From: Moringa oleifera | Lineage: Eukaryota > Streptophyta > Magnoliopsida > Brassicales > Moringaceae | Direction: 5' to 3' | Assembly: GCA_021397835.1 (NCBI GenBank) | Contig: JAJFZO010000889.1 | Coordinates: 1,054,001-1,118,000, forward strand | Length of the DNA: 64,000 nucleotides | Shown here: positions 1 through 11,840 of the stretch, piece by piece | How the letters are laid out: every line of letters begins with the position of its first letter | How positions within the stretch are numbered: the first letter of the stretch is position 1 | Program-made: the position numbers and the translations under genes | Notes under the pieces: generated by a model | What the model was told of the DNA's origin: nothing | What the model saw: the letters and a program-made list of their open reading frames with translations, nothing else | Databases searched by the model: none

Positions 1-1598
1 TGTTTCAAATTTCTTCTTGACGTCTAGAAAGATGTTCTTCAACATCTCTTTTTGGCTCATTTGAAAGCAACTTGTCAGTAACCCCAAAGAAACATTCTTT
101 GAAAATCAAACTTCATGTATAACAGTGAAAAAGATGTTCTTAGAAATATCCAACAAGAAGCATCACCAAATGATTACAACATTGAACTAATCTTTCCAAT
201 TCAAAAAGTAAAACCCCTAAGTAAGTCAATCATGCAAAACTTCAAAGAAGTCAATAACGCAACAGTAAGAACCTGTTCAATGCTTCAAAAAACATATCCT
301 AGCCATTCGACATCACATTTAACCATTCTTTTTTATTATCATGTCAACATTTTATTAGCAAATCTAATTCTTTCTCTTTCAAGACACATTCCAGAAGTCT
401 TCTAAGGTTTTCTACTGACATACAAATTGACTGCATAAGCTTACATGGCGGAAATAAAACAAGTATAATTGTCAAATGTCCACACACTTGCCATGAGACA
501 AAGCTATTTCACAGATGAAACGCTAAAGGACACGTAAATATGAAAGTAATGTATAATTTACTGTGAGAAAAAAAAAACTAAGATTTTCACACATCCACTA
601 ACCATCCCCCTTAAGAGCCTGGGGAGCAGCTTCTTTGGCATAGAAACGGACTGGGATAGCATGCTGCTGCTGTAAAAGGAGCTGACAGCCATACAACTGC
701 ATAATCACAAGAGAAAAAGAAAAAGAAAATGTAACTTAGCATACCCTAAAACAAGTGCACGTAACAACTTCAGAATAGAGCAAACGATGATCTGTTGAAT
801 AATAACACCTTTTAACTATCATAGAACAGTAAGAACTCAATCAGATAGGTTACAGTTTCTATTTGTCCTCAGTGTTCATATTATCTTTTATTGCAAAATA
901 TTTTTTTCTTTTTTCACCAGGACTGCTAAGTAATTTTTTATATCCAAAGTATGACACCACTCTATCTAAAGTGCATATTCTGACTTTCAGCTTCCTACAC
1001 TCTTTCAGGAATCAAACATGAAATAGAGGGGTGGCATAAAAGCAAGATCCTAAATCATCACCTCTTCTTTTAAAAAAGTTACCCAAAAATGTTCTCGATG
1101 CTAATCTCAGTACCTATCCCCAACCAGTAAATCGAACTAAAATTGTGCAGCATTCGACTTAAGATCACAGCTCCAAACTGTAAGGAATCAGTTTTTTTTT
1201 CCCCGAGAAAAGAATCATGAAATCTTCCAAAAAAATATTAATACCACGCTGAAGCTTACAGAACCACCACCCGAGAGATATCTAAACACCATCTTCAAAT
1301 CCCCCGAAACTACCAATTCATAGTACCCGCGATCCCTTCGTGATGATTTAAATCCAAAGAGAGAGAGAGAGAGAGAGAGAGCAAGCAAGCTTAAGTCAGT
1401 ACTTCTAATGTCAACTCAAAATTCCCATCATTTTGATCCAATCAGCACTGAAATGAGGCTAGCATTGAGATCGGACAACAAGCAAAGAGAATACGAGCAA
1501 CAAGGAAACGAATCAGAGAGAACCGGAAATGTGAGAATCAAACAATCAATGAGCTTTACCTGTTTGGATTTAGATAAAAGACGAGAAGAGAACGCCAT
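1..1598 (-). CDS. MGP1: Mitochondrial ATP synthase 24 kDa subunit (FAd/MGP1 type), 5' part only
   Basis: Plant-specific subunit of the mitochondrial F1Fo ATP synthase. Three coding exons on the minus strand: 1598-1560 (13 codons, starting MAFSSRLLSKSKQ), 696-603, and 47 to beyond base 1. Donors are GTAAAG at 1559 and GTTAGT at 602; acceptors end in CAG at 697 and AAG at 48; all joins keep frame. The joined protein has a basic mitochondrial presequence, then HAIPVRFYAKEAAPQALKGD and EMLKNIFLDVKKKFET, which match the start of the Arabidopsis 24 kDa subunit (At2g21870) as I remember it. The 39-base first exon is too short to show as an open reading frame. The rest of the gene lies left of the window. 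In Arabidopsis this gene neighbours a Rab7 gene, and a Rab7 gene also lies nearby here. Identity confident; partial because of the window edge. Confidence 0.88.
1359..1381. repeat. (GA)n microsatellite in intron 1 of the ATP synthase gene
   Basis: About eleven GA units inside the first intron, roughly 180 bases downstream of exon 1 in the gene's direction. Plants often carry CT/GA tracts near transcription starts; no function can be assigned. Confidence 0.9.
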
Positions 1599-1699
1599 GA
1601 TAGGAGAATCAGCGCCTTGTTGCCGCTATTGTTCTTGTGATTGAGATGTATACTTATGACCGTTTAGGGTTTCGTTCTCCTATCCGAGAGAGACGAGCA

Positions 1700-2280
1700 T
1701 ATGAGGAGTGATTGGGCGAGACTGTGAGCTTTTGAGGAGTAAGCCGGCTGAATAATTATGCACCGTTAGATCTTCGCCTGTATGAACAATGATCCACGGC
1801 TGTCATAGTTTCCAGAGTTACATGGTTTTTCAAAAATTTTTATTTAAAAAACTTTGTATTTTCAGGACATTATATTACATGAAATTAGTGTATATTTCTG
1901 CAGGAGAAATTATTTCTTAAAATTATACGCTTTTTCAGGAATGAATTAAGATAGTTGACATTTTATGGTAGATATAAATTTTTAATACAATAGATTTTTT
2001 AACAAAAATAATTGTAAATTCTAACCTACAAAATCCCACCCTCAATGGACTCACAAAATGTACCATAATATTTTTAATATAAATCTTTAAATAAATTAAT
2101 TAACTTAATTAAAATTAATAAATCAAAATTTATTTAAAACATTGTAAAATCTAAATTTTGTTTTAAAATATAAAGTTCAAAATTTTAAATAATTTTTGTT
2201 ATAAATTATTATATTTTTCATAAATGACAATATATTCATTGTAACTCGGCACCAACGTTTAATTTGTGATGAAATGATCC
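1700..2280. other. Intergenic spacer, AT-rich, nothing recognised
   Basis: Lies between the 5' end of the ATP synthase gene and the 3' end of the IscA gene; both genes are read leftward. From about 1830 the sequence is A/T runs with no coding potential. The first 100 bases are probably 5' leader and core promoter of the ATP synthase gene. Confidence 0.6.
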
Positions 2281-2640
2281 TCAAGTCAAAAGTAATATTG
2301 ATAACTTAGGCCAGAAGAAAACTACACAGCCATGTTTCCCAATGGCCGGTATGCCTAATAGGTGATTACAGGAGTACTCAATTGTATTTGGTACTTTTTT
2401 TCTGGGGACTTCCATATTAAAAACAGAGTAAAAGAGGAGACTATGAGTTTCTTGCAAATGCAGGAGTTTCAAAAATAGTCTCCACAAACAAACTCTTTCC
2501 AAATTGCTAAGGTTCTTCATTTCAAACTCTCCAATCACTTTTGAGAATTCTACCTTCAAGGACTACTAATCCATGTAATAAAGTTATTGGAAGTTGCTAC
2601 ACAAGTATGGTCTTCTTACATACATTCTATTCAATCTCCA

Positions 2641-4810
2641 TCACATTTCAGCAGCAAAGGATTTTCCACAACCACATGTTTGTGTTGCATTTGGGTTCTT
2701 AAAGGAGAAACCCCCGCCAATAAGAGCATCACTGTAGTCCAATTGCATACCAAATAGGAATAGGAGACTCTTCGGATCACAAACTGCAACACCACAAATA
2801 AGGAAGTTAAAAGATCTGCAAACAGCATTACAGACATTGATCAAAAAACCCCACACACCCCACCCACCCCCACCCTTCCCCCCCCCCCAAAAAAAAAAAG
2901 GGCGGAAGGGGGGGGATTCTGCAAGGGAAACCTAAAATTCAGCACACCAAGGTGGGTAAATTAAAGCTAGTCAGGTATTTCCACAGCATCTTATGGGTTA
3001 CCAAATCAGCAAGAAAGCAAGAGAAGTATCTCAATCCCTAAATTAGTGAATACATCTCATTGAACTGCAGCAAATGGTAATGTCAGTTGCTTATTATAGT
3101 AGAGAATATAACCAGCAGATTAGAGCTGCTGAGCCAAGTTTCTGACCGTAGCATGATTTGGGTAATTTTTTAAGCACTACTCTCAGTCTTTAAATAATCT
3201 CTGTCAGCACTCTCTCTGTCTTAAAGTAATCTGCCTTTAGATATACTCTCTTCATAAAAACTTTATCCCTCTCTCTTTTAAGGACTCTCCCATTTCCTTC
3301 TCTCTTTTTCCTTTCATTACCCTCTCTGTGCAATCAAATGCAAAGTTACCCAAGACAGTTTCATATCCAGGATAGATGTACCAATGCAGCTGAAATTCTA
3401 CATAAAAAAACACTTTCTGAACAATTTTTCCAGTTCTACAATCTCATAGAGAAAACATCAATATTTGATTTTTTTTCCTTGATCATAAAAAAATTTAAAT
3501 GTCAGGCGAATTAGTGTTCCAATGTATCCCATTCTACCTCCCTCCCTCCTTTCCAACTAAGCTGCTATTGCAAATCCCCACAACTTGCAATAGCCTTCAA
3601 GTCTTGGATCCAGCAGATATTATGATTAAATGAAAGTGGCACATCTAAAAGTAAGAAACCAAATAACAAAAAGACAGGAAAATAAAGCATACCAATCACA
3701 AATCCATTGTATTCGATGACTGAATCATCCGGCCTTGAGTTTGCTCTATTCTCAAATTCCATTGTGTAAGACATGCCCGAGCATCCACCCTGTTTTACAC
3801 CGATTCTTAAGCACAAATCTTCATTACGCTCAGCCCTCATTTTATTCAAGTGATTCAGTGCATTCTCCGTAAGAGAAATTGCGGGAGCAAGCCCCTCTGG
3901 AGCTGGTGCCACTGAAACATTTTAAGGTCTCATTATAGTTGTTGTCATATATAGTTAGGACTTTTCAGAAAACAAGAAGTGCATAAAATAACTCTAATTG
4001 AATGCAAAAATATTGCCAAGTCTTGCACTTAGTTCTCATCAAATTTAAATCTTTCATACACTTGGACTTGCCCTGTTTTTGGGTCTGAGATTGTCTGTGG
4101 AACAAAGACTGACATACAATCCACACTAAATTGAATAGATCAGCAGCAACTCAAGGAAAATCAAAAGATTTTTAGCAATACAATACACTAAATACTTCAA
4201 TTACAATGAGAATAGATGGATATTAAGTCTCCATAATTAAGCATCTAAAATTACAGTGCAAGCTTTATAGCTTTAACTATAAAGCAAATACTCAGGCAAA
4301 GCTTTGCAAAATAATAGTACCTTAATCATATGAAACGTTTTAGAAATGTCCCAGTTAAGCATCTAACATTCCATCAAGCTTCTAATTACAAAACCATTTT
4401 TCCATAAAGCCTAACATCCAAATCTAGTAACCACAGAAAAACTACAGCTCAACAATTATTTAGTCTAATAAAATAAAAACTTACGAAGTTAACCAAATCC
4501 ACAAACAATTTGTAAATTATGCCACTAAACTAACCCCCAAGAAATTCAAAAGAACAAATAAAACCAACAAAAAAATAAAGGAAATAATATAAATGGTTCA
4601 TCAACAGAACTAATATGACGAACAAAAGAGTGAAAAGAATCGAGCACCTGGAACTGAAGTTGATCGAATTGAGAGGGGTTTTCTACGGTTGGAATTTGAT
4701 GTTGAAAATCGAAAAGAAATTGAATCACTTTGACATACAGAGCGCGATTTTGAATTCTTAAGGAGACAGAGAAGAGAAGGGCTTTGTGATGTAAAGGTGG
4801 AGAAAGCCAT
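2641..4810 (-). CDS. CPISCA: Chloroplast iron-sulfur assembly protein IscA/SufA-like (CpISCA)
   Basis: A-type carrier of the plastid SUF pathway that holds or transfers Fe-S clusters in the stroma. Coding exons 4810-4648, 3911-3693 and 2783-2641 total 525 bases (174 residues). Donors are GTGCTC (4647) and GTATGC (3692); acceptors end TTTCAG and TTGCAG; both introns are phase 1 and joins stay in frame. Residues 1 to about 55 form a Ser/Arg-rich, acid-poor transit peptide. The IscA domain follows from about residue 63. The three ligand cysteines are present: C98 in [10 protein letters not shown], and C164 and C166 in [10 protein letters not shown] at the C-terminus. The protein ends FAAEM as I recall for the Arabidopsis plastid protein (At1g10500). 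The open frame continuing past 3693 is intron read-through. No odd residues seen. Confidence 0.93.
2870..2917. repeat. C-run / A-run / G-run low-complexity cluster in IscA intron 2
   Basis: Within about 45 bases there is a C-rich run, then A11, then a G-rich run. The C and G runs could pair across the A stretch. It lies inside the second intron. Such runs are also prone to sequencing error. Confidence 0.75.
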
Positions 4811-5655
4811 GGCAGAGAACCGTAAAGAATCCTCTCTGCGTTCGTTCCGCTACTATTGTAATATAATTTTGAGTTAATTATGTGGAGATTTATTTAAAAC
4901 GTTAATATTTGATTGTAAGATCTTGGCCGTGGAAATTCCAAGAGGTCTTCGTGATGAAGAAGGAACAAGATCTGACGGACAAGGAACCTTGAGTCCCTTG
5001 CCAGTCATAATATCCTTAATTCCCTATTCTCTGTTATTTTTCTGACAATTGTTTTCTTTTCTCATTTTTGAGGCCTCAGCTTTTTTTTCTTTTTCTTTTT
5101 TTTTTTCTCTTTTGCTGGACCAAACATCCACAGAATTCAGAAAGAACAAAGGATCGCCATTTATTTTGTCTTCCTATGCACTTGTCCTCACTGCTTGCCT
5201 TTCTTCTTGTGCTAAGTACTGATTTAGTGGATAATAACTTTCTGCAACAACAAAATCTCATTCATCATTTTGGGTAGTTTCTTGCTCATGGAGACTGTAA
5301 ACTTTGAAGGTCAGAACTTGTTACCTTGTTATTTCTCAAAGACCAACATAATCTACAATCAGCTTAATGACATCAATGTCCCTTGACACTTGCAAATTCT
5401 CATAAATTAATCAGAATTGTACTTGATATATAGAAGACAAAATACATTGATGGCATTTATTTTGTTTCAGGGTTTTGCAGATTGTGGGTCACCAGGTCAT
5501 GGCTTGCATTCTTTATGTCAGAACCCACAACATGACCTTATTTCCCATCTAATTCAACAAATGCTATACATTAAAATATCCCATCCACCAACTGCTTCAT
5601 CGAAGCCCCAGAGCCTGGAAAGAATCAATTGCAATAAATAAGAAGACTGCTTTTT
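4811..5655. other. Spacer between the IscA gene and the Rab7 gene
   Basis: Holds the IscA promoter and leader (just right of 4810) and the 3' region of the Rab7 gene (left of 5656). A T-rich run lies at 5080-5110. The short open frames here have no recognisable domain and poor codon composition. Confidence 0.5.
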
Positions 5656-7667
5656 TCAGCAAGCACAACCACCTCTTTGATCAACGTCTGAAACAGATTG
5701 TGAGAAACCTGGGAGGTAACTGCCCATTGTAGAGTGCCTGCCTCCGACAAGAAACCAGTAAGATTATTTTCATAAAGCATTTTCACAAGAACAAAACAAG
5801 AACCCACATTAAAAGCGATCATGGGTCGATATCAGAGGAGACAATTTCACGAGTAAGGTATGCTTACATATCAAATTGATGTTCATTGGCCAGGGCAGTT
5901 TTTGCGATGCATAGGAATGCATAGTCGACGTTAATATCTTCTTTTGCTGAGGTCTCGAAGTAAGGTATATTTCCATGGGAAGTACACCAGTCTCTAGCTT
6001 TCTTCTCAGAAACCTGCATGAAATTGGTGTTAAAAGCATCTGCCAGGACCAACTTAACAAAGTTCCAATATGCATTCTCATGCACTCATACCATTCTGCT
6101 GCTTCCACCATCTACATCAATCTTGTTTCCAACTAAAATAAACGGAAATGTCTCCGGATCAGCTGGATCTGCCTGGTTTTCAGAACCGAAAAATGTTAAT
6201 GACTATAGTCAGGATAATGCGGAATGGCAGACAGGCATTTCAAGAGTTAGAAATGGTTGAAATGCCACATCCGCCTATAACCTGAACTCCTTACACAGGG
6301 CATAGCGAGAACATTGCAGAAAAAAATACCAAACAGACTTGAACCTAGAATTTCATGACAAATCCAAGTAGATTCAGGAACAAATGAGAATATATGTATA
6401 AAGAGAATCAACAGAAAAAATGTTAAGCAAGACCGTGACTAGGAGACCTGTTTGAGAAAGTCCTCATGCCAATTCTGAAGTGTTTCAAAAGATCTGGATA
6501 TGTTTACATCATATACAAGAACGCAGCAGTCTGCACCTCTGTAAAATGCAGCTCCTAGACTGTGAAACCTTTCTTGTCCGGCTGTGTCCCAAATCTGTCA
6601 AGTAAAAATGCTTATTAATCCAACTAAGAAATTTTACCAATCAGTCTATATTAAAATTGGTCGCAGCTCTTGTACAGATAACATACTTGCAGGGTGACAA
6701 GTTTGTCATCAATCGGTATTTCCCTGGTGACAAAATCAGCTCCAATTGTAGCTTTATACTGTTGACTGAACTGCTTATATACATATCTGCATTAGTAGTT
6801 AACAGTCTACACTCCATAGGGCCAAAGAATAGCTTCCAAACAGAGAAGCTTAAAATTTGTATGATTCAAAAGTAAAATAACTTGATAGTTTCCAGTTAAC
6901 TAGAAGTAATTCGTGATAGCAACACTATTTTGCAAGTTAAAGATAAAATTGCATGAGTCAGAACCATAACCAAAGAAAAAGAACTATTCAAACCAAGCCG
7001 GCATACTATGATGATAACCACATTTAATTTCTAGTATGATCATAAAGAAAGAAAGCCTTTAGAACAAAATATCAGCAGATAGGTGCACACCATGCAGCAG
7101 AAGACAGTCAATTACTGTAAGGGCATCAACAACTATGGTGATTGTTGCTACAATTGTGTACATGCTATGAGTTACGAGATTAAGTTCTCTTTTAAAGATG
7201 GTTTAAGAGAAGTTTGAAATGTACTTTGTAGCATCTGGGTATTTACTGGGGATAAAGGGTCTATAACAAGAGATATATAAAAGTTGAAAGAAGAGCAGAA
7301 CCCAAGCGAATATCTAAACAAAGCAACACCAAATGATTGATTGAAGTTTGCGGAGACAAGAGAAAGATGAATCAGAAAGAGAAGTAAAAATAACAGAAGA
7401 GTGCAATAAATTGAACAATAACACCAGTTCATCTAAAAAGAAGATGTTCTGATACAATGGATACTGGTTCATCAGAGATGTCTTTCCCACCCTGCCAATT
7501 TAGAAAAACAAAAAAAAGGGAAAAAATCTCAACTGATATGAAGTTAAACATTCAATCTAGCCCTAAGTGGGAGAAACATAGAGCAAAAGAAAGAAAATTT
7601 AATCATACCCACTGTCGCCAAGCATGATGACCTTGAGCAAAGTTCTTCTCTTCATAGAAGTGTCCAT
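5656..7667 (-). CDS. RABG2: Rab7-class small GTPase (RABG2-like), complete
   Basis: Rab7 GTPases control late endosome/vacuole trafficking and fusion on the tonoplast side. Seven coding exons: 7667-7609, 7491-7465, 6786-6687, 6594-6448, 6172-6092, 6013-5868 and 5719-5656, total 624 bases (207 residues). All introns are GT-AG and every join is in frame; exon 2 is only 27 bases. Nucleotide-binding motifs are intact: GDSGVGKT (17-24), effector region ATIGADF (41-47), WDTAGQE (64-70), NKID (127-130), ETSAK (158-162). The protein ends QRGGCAC, a CxC geranylgeranylation signal. The start [13 protein letters not shown] resembles RABG2 (At2g21880), which neighbours the 24 kDa ATP synthase gene in Arabidopsis, so subfamily and location agree. 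The last exon is read in a different frame from the longest local open frame. Confidence 0.92.
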
Positions 7668-7717
7668 GAGGACGAACCCAAAAAAGAAAAAGCTACCACA
7701 AAAAGGAGGGTTGGTGG

Positions 7718-7740
7718 AGGGGGGGGGGGGGGGAGGAGGT
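7718..7740. repeat. G-run in the leader/promoter of the Rab7 gene
   Basis: A GGTGG segment is followed by an uninterrupted run of about 15 G, some 50 bases upstream of the Rab7 start codon (a C-run on the coding strand). It could lie in the 5' leader. Its length may be uncertain in the assembly. Confidence 0.7.
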
Positions 7741-9182
7741 TCTTTTTTCAGTTTTTTACTAAAAATTTCTGAATTTTCTGGTTTTAGAAATCTGCCAGAA
7801 AAAGTAGGAAGCCCTTTTGGAAAAAGAAAGACGACAACGATAGCAACAGTGACAAAGTTTTATAACTAAACAAAAGAAGAGGCTATCTTCAAGCTGTTTC
7901 ACGACCCTTCTTCTCATGCCTCTCCTTTTGGGTACTGTATCTTTTTCAATAATTTTCTCTTTCCGCTGTGTCTTTGAATGATACAAGTGAAAATCATGTG
8001 ACCCTTATACCAACCAAGGGAAAAGTTCAGCGCCAGCGAAACTGAAGTTTCAAAACTGTATCTTTAATGTGATATTGTCATCCGTTTCAATTATTTAAAA
8101 AAAAAAAAAATCACTGAGTCGTCTCATTGACAGTTCTCTTTATATCGTGCTTGCCTCTTCTTTTTCCATCTGAATCTCCATTAAAGCTGTCTGGACAGGC
8201 TGGAGAGTTGCCTTGCTGCCATCTATGGCTGTCTCTAAATCTGAGGTGGTGTGTGGTGTGTCCTTCAATGCCAAAATTTTGCATTTGGACCTATCTTTAT
8301 TTCATTGAGAGTCCTTCTGTTTTCTTCTTTTCGGCATCCAAAATGATTGTTTGGTTGACGGGAAATAAACAAAAATGGTATCTTGATATAGGTTAATCAT
8401 CCATGGGAAGCAACAGTTTTGTTTGGTTACTACAACCATAATTTCAATTCTGAAGCATCTTCTTTATATGCGTAGAGGAAGTTCAAGTTTTATTTTGGCT
8501 TTGAGGAGCGTTCGGTTTTTAAAGTGAAAAATGTCTTGAATCACTGTGTTCACGTTATTAATTTAATAATTAATTAATAACTAGTAACTGTATATCAGAG
8601 ATAATTAAATTAGTTTGATGAGTCCATTAATTATAAATTATTATTACATAAAATCACCCAATTTATAAACTAATATAATTATCTAATTAATTTCATTGAG
8701 ATCATGGTGATTTTTACTTTTAAGCTAATGAAAAGATGAAGTTGTTGCACGTGGGCCAAAAAAGTAAACAAGGTGGTGGGCGAAGATGTCCTTACCAATC
8801 TATTATTCAAAGACATGTTGTCAGTTTATGTGTGCATGTTGAAGAACTTGAGCTCTGTCTGAATCTCTGACTTTGTTTCACAACGCAATCAAAGCACGAA
8901 CTGGTGCTCCCAACTCCAAAACCGACACCTAATTCATCTTTGTCTTCTTCCTTTACTTCCAAATTCCAGTCATTCATCCCAACAACTTATACCAAGCTTT
9001 TTTTTCATTTAATTATTTTTTAATTTTTATTATTTATAAATAACTATGAATAACGATAGATATTCAAATAAAAAAAAATAAACTGAAACAACTGGGTAAG
9101 CAAAGCACAGTATTGTTACCTAATAGGAGTGTGGACAGAGAAGAAATATGTGAAGTGAAGAGCGAAGAGTGAGGCAGGCCCA

Positions 9183-9208
9183 ATTCCAAGAAAGTGGTTT
9201 CTTGGAAT
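9183..9208. other. Perfect 11-bp inverted repeat with a 4-base loop
   Basis: ATTCCAAGAAA at 9183-9193 and its exact reverse complement at 9198-9208, separated by GTGG. The arms contain TTC-nn-GAA spacing like heat-shock-element half sites. Pairing does not extend outside the arms, so it does not look like a microRNA precursor. No gene starts close by. Confidence 0.6.
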
Positions 9209-9760
9209 ATATGTAAAGTCCACCAGCTATAGAACCATCCAAACATCAATCTCTGCACCGATTTCCTGCCACCCCCTCCAACTTCCAAGCAACAAAGTCA
9301 GCCCACTAGCAGCCACATCTTTCTCACCTAAGAGGGAGATCAGGACAAGTTAACAGCACCAAAGGGAATGATCAGCGTTATCTATTTATCTGAGTTTTGT
9401 TGTCTTTTTTTTTAAAAAAAATAAGAAATTTATCCCAATATATAATAGGTGAAGCAGGTGCGTGGCAAAGAGAGAGAAAGAGAAACTATGGAAAGGGAAA
9501 GAAGAGGACTTGAGAAAGGGGTCAAACACCAAAGGCTGCAAAGGGTAAGGACTGAGAGAATTGGTGCAAGTGAAGCTTCCTTCAGTCTCTCCAAAGCCAA
9601 TCTTCAATACCAAACACAGATTATTAGGTCAAAGGCGCTTATCTTAAAGGCAAATTCCTTGCACTTTCTTGCATCCCTTCCGTTACCCACAACCAGGAAA
9701 AAGAGAAAGTGATTGATCAATCAAAATTGTTTGTGTTACTACGACTCTTCCATGTTCCTG

Positions 9761-9762
<2 letters not shown>

Positions 9763-9796
<34 letters not shown>
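9763..9796. repeat. (CT)n microsatellite
   Basis: About seventeen CT units in the intergenic region between the Rab7 and WRKY genes. Confidence 0.92.
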
Positions 9797-9800
<4 letters not shown>

Positions 9801-11618
9801 AATATACAAAGTGGTTGTCACCCCTTCGGACACTCATCGCGTCTGACTCCCATTCCTCTTTTTGACTACAAACGACGTGCTTAACCCGTTTTATAATTTA
9901 TCATTTTAATAATGACTGTACCATAAAAATAAATATTTTATTATATTTATATTATTATAAATATTTATTAATTAAATATAATAAATACCCCTTTAGTATT
10001 TTATTTTATTTATAATTTTATATATGTTTGAGGTATCTTAGCTTGTAAGTTGGCCGTGTGAAACATGTTTTTCTTTACTTTATCAACTAGTCTGACAAAA
10101 AGTAAAATTGAGCCATTCCTGATACAGACGAACCCACGAAAAGTTAAGATCCATAACTATCCACCCAAGGAAAAGGAAATTAAAATAATAAAAAAAAACA
10201 ATTACATGGCGGCCATGTATTTTAAATATTAATTTTATTTAAATTAATATGATTATATATATCATAACTGTTTAATTTCAACCTAAATTATTTTATTTTT
10301 TAAAACGGTTGGATATATAAATTTTAAAATTGAATAAATTTTCTAAATTATTTTTAAAATAGAAAAACACATTTTCTAAAAGGGTACAGCCACCTTTTAC
10401 TTAGTCCCACTTAAAAACGAAACACAATTTGGCTATGACATGATGTGATTAAAGTAATCTTACAATTTTGACCCCTTTCCCGCCCTTTGTCTTTTTTTTT
10501 GTCTTTTTCTTATTTTTAAATAAGACATTTTACTTGAAGATTTTTTTTTTAAGGATAAGCCACCTTTTTTTTTTGTGTGTTTTTTTTTTGGGGGGGTAAT
10601 TCTGGGTTTAGAGTAATGTAATATTATGTATTTCATTTCGCGTACTGTGAGTGATGATTATAATTTGATCTCTAAGTCACGGAACTTAATTGAATTAACT
10701 AAGTCAGTCAAACACTATGCTTAACTTGAAACATCTATCTTAATTAATTTGTCAAATGCAATCATATATTGCGCATTATCTAAATACACAATTCATGATC
10801 AAGACCATTATCAATTGAGTCATATTTACTAAGGATGACACTGTTTGACGAAGGTTTTAATTGGCTTAATTACACCTCGCCCCAACTACTAATTTATTTG
10901 ATTCAATCATATTTGTTGACTCATTGACTCTCTTGGCAGCTGCCTATTCAATCCACACAACATTAAATTTGCAATTCAACAACTTTAATTTCTCCTTTTT
11001 TTATTCATTTCCAAAAAAATAACTGTAAAATAATTTAATTAAAAGATATACATAATTTATTATAAATTATTAAAAAATTATTAATTTTTAAAGTTATTGG
11101 TTGGGATCTTATAAATTCATTTTTATAGCTGTGTCCAATTGATAAGTGTACTTAAAATGTTTCCACTTCAACTAATTTTTATCGTGCCATTATATATCTT
11201 GATGGGATGGTTTTTGAAATGTTTTTTAATTAAATAAAATTATACGATCATAATTAAACAAATTAACATACGTTACTTTATGATAAAATCTTTATTTAAA
11301 CCATCATATTATTGTAAAATTCAAATATTTTTAAACTAGAAGTAATTAAAAAAATAATATAAATCTACAAATATTCCCATACTCACTGAACATTTTTATT
11401 CTGGTGGAAGATTTTAATTTTATAATAAAAATAATTTTATGCTTGAATGAGACCACCGAGATCATCTGACGGTATCAGGAATTGTGATCACAGACAGGAC
11501 TTATTAGGAGTAAATCCAAGGCGTTGTGGTCCCACAAAAGTACCTCCGCCTATCAAAAACAAGACATCGGGCAATTATTACGCAAGTGGGCCAGTATGGC
11601 TTTCAAGTAAGCCAGGCC

Positions 11619-11661
11619 TACGTCATTACGATGACGTCATAGCATGTGGGCCACACACGTG
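11619..11661 (+). promoter_or_regulatory. as-1-like TGACG pair and G-box upstream of the WRKY gene
   Basis: ACGTCA at 11620-11625 and the palindrome TGACGTCA at 11632-11639 form two TGACG-type sites 12 bases apart, the arrangement bound by TGA bZIP factors in as-1 elements. CACGTG (in ACACGTGGC) lies at 11656-11661. They sit about 180-220 bases before the WRKY start codon. WRKY50/51-type genes are salicylate-responsive in Arabidopsis, which fits, but binding is inference. Confidence 0.55.
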
Positions 11662-11786
11662 GCACCACAAGGTAGCTTCGTAGTACCCCTCCGGGAAGGT
11701 GTCCATGAAGCAGCAGTTCAAAATGAAGATAATATTTTTAATTTTATAATGTCTTTATTCTTTTATTAAGTATTTTTAATTCTTTG

Positions 11787-11795
11787 TATATATAG
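11787..11795 (+). promoter_or_regulatory. Probable TATA box of the WRKY gene
   Basis: TATATATAG, 46 bases before the start codon at 11841. It implies a leader of only about 15-25 bases if the start codon is right; the second in-frame ATG at 11868 would give a longer leader. Confidence 0.55.
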
Positions 11796-11840
11796 TGGGA
11801 GCAAGCCTAACATACAAAAGTACCCATCTCTCACGCTACC

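Larger units (their letters stand above)
7870..11600. other. Intergenic region between the divergent Rab7 and WRKY genes, no gene recognised
   Basis: The left part should include the Rab7 promoter. The middle (8750-9720) is less AT-rich and has several frames of 70-90 codons, but none has domain-like composition, and those near 9450 are driven by GA/CT-rich low complexity. A perfect 11-base hairpin lies at 9183-9208. From 9900 to 11440 the sequence is A/T-rich spacer. A non-coding transcript around 8800-9800 cannot be excluded. Confidence 0.45.

Noticed and set aside
1408..1644. Plus-strand frame of 78 codons over the ATP synthase first exon
   Set aside because: Antisense to exon 1 and leader of the ATP synthase gene, and rich in GA-type sequence.
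9050..9330. Possible microRNA precursor around the 9183 hairpin
   Set aside because: Pairing stops after 11 bp; no long stem and no mature microRNA sequence that I recognise.
9386..9712. Frames on both strands near 9.4-9.7 kb considered as a gene
   Set aside because: Composition follows purine/pyrimidine low-complexity sequence; no splice-supported extension and no recognisable domain.
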